From: Rhodothermia bacterium
GTDB taxonomy: Bacteria; Bacteroidota; Rhodothermia; Rhodothermales; JABDKH01
Assembly (NCBI GenBank): GCA_018679295.1
Contig: JAHHLP010000058.1
Span: forward strand, 1-6,410
DNA length: 6,410 nucleotides
Direction of reading: 5' to 3'
Shown here: piece by piece, positions 5,158 to 6,410 of the stretch
How positions within the stretch are numbered: the stretch's first letter is position 1
Layout: every line of letters begins with the position of its first letter
Made by a program: the position numbers and the translations under genes
Notes under the pieces: generated by a model
What the model was told of the DNA's origin: nothing
What the model saw: the letters and a program-made list of their open reading frames with translations, nothing else
The model's database searches: none

Positions 5158-6410
5158 CTACTGATCGGCTTCGCTCGACGACTGACTCGCGGTGCCACCC
5201 ACCACGCCCGAATCCGTCGATGACTTCATCCGGAAGGTGCCGCCCTCAGATGACTTGGCCGGTCGGTCCTGGCGCGCGGTGCGCGGGTCGACAACCATCA
5301 CCTTCGGAAGCACTACAGTAAAGGTGGATCCCTCGCCAATCCGGCTCTCCACATCGATCCTCCCGTACATGAGATCGACGAGGCCCTTACAGATGGCGAG
5401 ACCCAGCCCGCTACCCTCATGCGACCGGTCGAAACCGGATGACTCCTGTTTGAACGCTGTGAACAGGTCGGGGACGAAGGATTTGCTGATGCCCGGACCG
5501 GTGTCGCGGACACGGAATATTACGTTGTCCGACTCACCCGAAACCGCAACGGAGATCTCTCCTGATTCCGTGAACTTGACAGCGTTACCGACAACATGAC
5601 TCAGGATCCGAACGAGCTTTTCGCGGTCGAGCCGCATATCGATCTCCGCATCCGGTAAGGACACCTCCAACGCGAGTCCCTTCTGCTCAATTTCGGATTC
5701 GAATCGGGCAAGCACCTCCGAGACGACTCCGGTAACCTTGAACGCTTCCGGCTCCAGCACAACGCTTCCAGACTCCAACTGAGAAAGATCGAGAATGGCG
5801 CTTACCGTGTCGAGAAGACGCCTTCCACTGCGCTCGATATAGACAGCGAAATCCCGCCGACCATCATCAATCTCTTTCGAAAGCAACTGTGCGTAGCCAA
5901 GAATGGTCGAAAGCGGTGTCCGTAGTTCATGACTGACGTTGTCCAGGATGGTCGATTTCAGTCGGGCTGACGCTTCCGCTTTGTCTCGCGCCGAGATGAG
6001 TTCCTGTTCATAGCGTCGGCGATCGTCAAGGATGCGGCCGAGATGATCCTGTACTCGGCGTTCAAGATTCTCGTTCAGTTCCCGAAGCTCTTTCTCCTGC
6101 TCCCGGATACGAATCAGGTTTCTCAATCGAGCACGTAGCTCGCGGGCATTGAAGGGCTTCGACATGTAATCGTCGATGCCCATTTCGAGACCCTGGATCT
6201 TGCTTGTCTCGGATGCCTTGGCCGTAAGCAGAACAAGGGGTATGTGACTGTAGACGGGGTCCTTCTTTAATTTTTCAGCCAGCTCATACCCGTCCATACC
6301 GGGCATCATCACGTCGCTGAGAATGAGGTCGGGAAGAATCTGCGTCAGCACTTCGAGGGCCTCGGCGCCCTCCGCTGCTTCGACGACGCGGAACTCGGGC
6401 TGAAGACACC
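5158..6410 (-). CDS. Hybrid signalling protein: REC - coiled coil - HisKA - HATPase_c, C-terminal part
   Basis: The frame is open to the right edge, so the N-terminus is missing; a GTG at 6351 is internal because receiver-domain sequence continues before it. Counting from the first whole codon (Cys, 6408): a receiver domain (1-100) with phosphoacceptor D32 in LSDVMMPGMDG, T62 and K84; a long charged coiled coil (about 90-151); a dimerisation domain with SHELRTP, phosphorylated H160; and a complete ATPase with N-box N275, DTGPG (302-306) and GSGLGL (332-337). A low-complexity Ser/Gly-rich tail ends the protein (about 370-416). All catalytic residues are present, so it should be an active kinase. 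A receiver before the kinase suggests either a REC-controlled soluble kinase or the last part of a larger hybrid sensor. It converges on the LPD29-like gene and has no visible link to the uptake operon. Confidence 0.93.
   Translation of the reverse strand, partial: CLQPEFRVVEAAEGAEALEVLTQILPDLILSDVMMPGMDGYELAEKLKKDPVYSHIPLVLLTAKASETSKIQGLEMGIDDYMSKPFNARELRARLRNLIRIREQEKELRELNENLERRVQDHLGRILDDRRRYEQELISARDKAEASARLKSTILDNVSHELRTPLSTILGYAQLLSKEIDDGRRDFAVYIERSGRRLLDTVSAILDLSQLESGSVVLEPEAFKVTGVVSEVLARFESEIEQKGLALEVSLPDAEIDMRLDREKLVRILSHVVGNAVKFTESGEISVAVSGESDNVIFRVRDTGPGISKSFVPDLFTAFKQESSGFDRSHEGSGLGLAICKGLVDLMYGRIDVESRIGEGSTFTVVLPKVMVVDPRTARQDRPAKSSEGGTFRMKSSTDSGVVGGTASQSSSEADQ

Overview
The window looks like chromosomal DNA from a Gram-negative bacterium of the Bacteroidota/Rhodothermota side of the FCB group. 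The reasons are an outer-membrane TonB-dependent receptor paired with a HmuY-family lipoprotein, acidic residues right after the lipoprotein cysteine, and starts that almost all lack a Shine-Dalgarno sequence. The phylum is an inference; no rRNA or other marker gene is present. No tRNA, rRNA, CRISPR array, insertion sequence or integrase was seen.

Layout, left to right. Positions 3067 to 1 (minus strand) hold a three-gene unit read leftward: a TonB-dependent outer-membrane receptor (929-3067), a HmuY-family lipoprotein (247-909) and the first 77 full codons of a polytopic inner-membrane protein that leaves the window at base 1. Gaps of 19 and 13 bases, with the last ribosome binding site abutting the lipoprotein stop codon, argue for one operon. 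Facing it, at 3200-3814 (plus), is a small regulator with a MerR/BldC-type winged helix-turn-helix and an all-helical C-terminal half. The shared intergenic region holds a 10-bp direct repeat spaced by exactly 20 bp plus a degenerate third copy, overlapping the candidate promoters of both directions, and a Fur-box-like 7-1-7 dyad over the receptor start codon. The simplest model is an iron-, heme- or metal-responsive uptake locus under a local regulator and perhaps Fur.

Positions 3853-4599 (minus) encode an Sfp-type 4'-phosphopantetheinyl transferase with a TTG start and no carrier-protein gene nearby. Divergent from it, 4744-5100 encodes a 118-residue stand-alone protein resembling the LPD29 domain, better known from polyvalent proteins of mobile elements. 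Converging on that, 5158-6410 (minus) is the C-terminal part of a hybrid signalling protein with the order REC, coiled coil, HisKA, HATPase_c; it runs off the right edge.

The most unusual part is the left half. The HmuY-like protein seems to lack both histidines that bind heme in Porphyromonas gingivalis HmuY, its receptor lacks a clear NPDL/NPNL box of heme receptors, and both are linked to an unrecognised membrane protein and a regulator with an unrecognised helical sensor half. The cargo may not be heme, or heme may be bound by a different chemistry.
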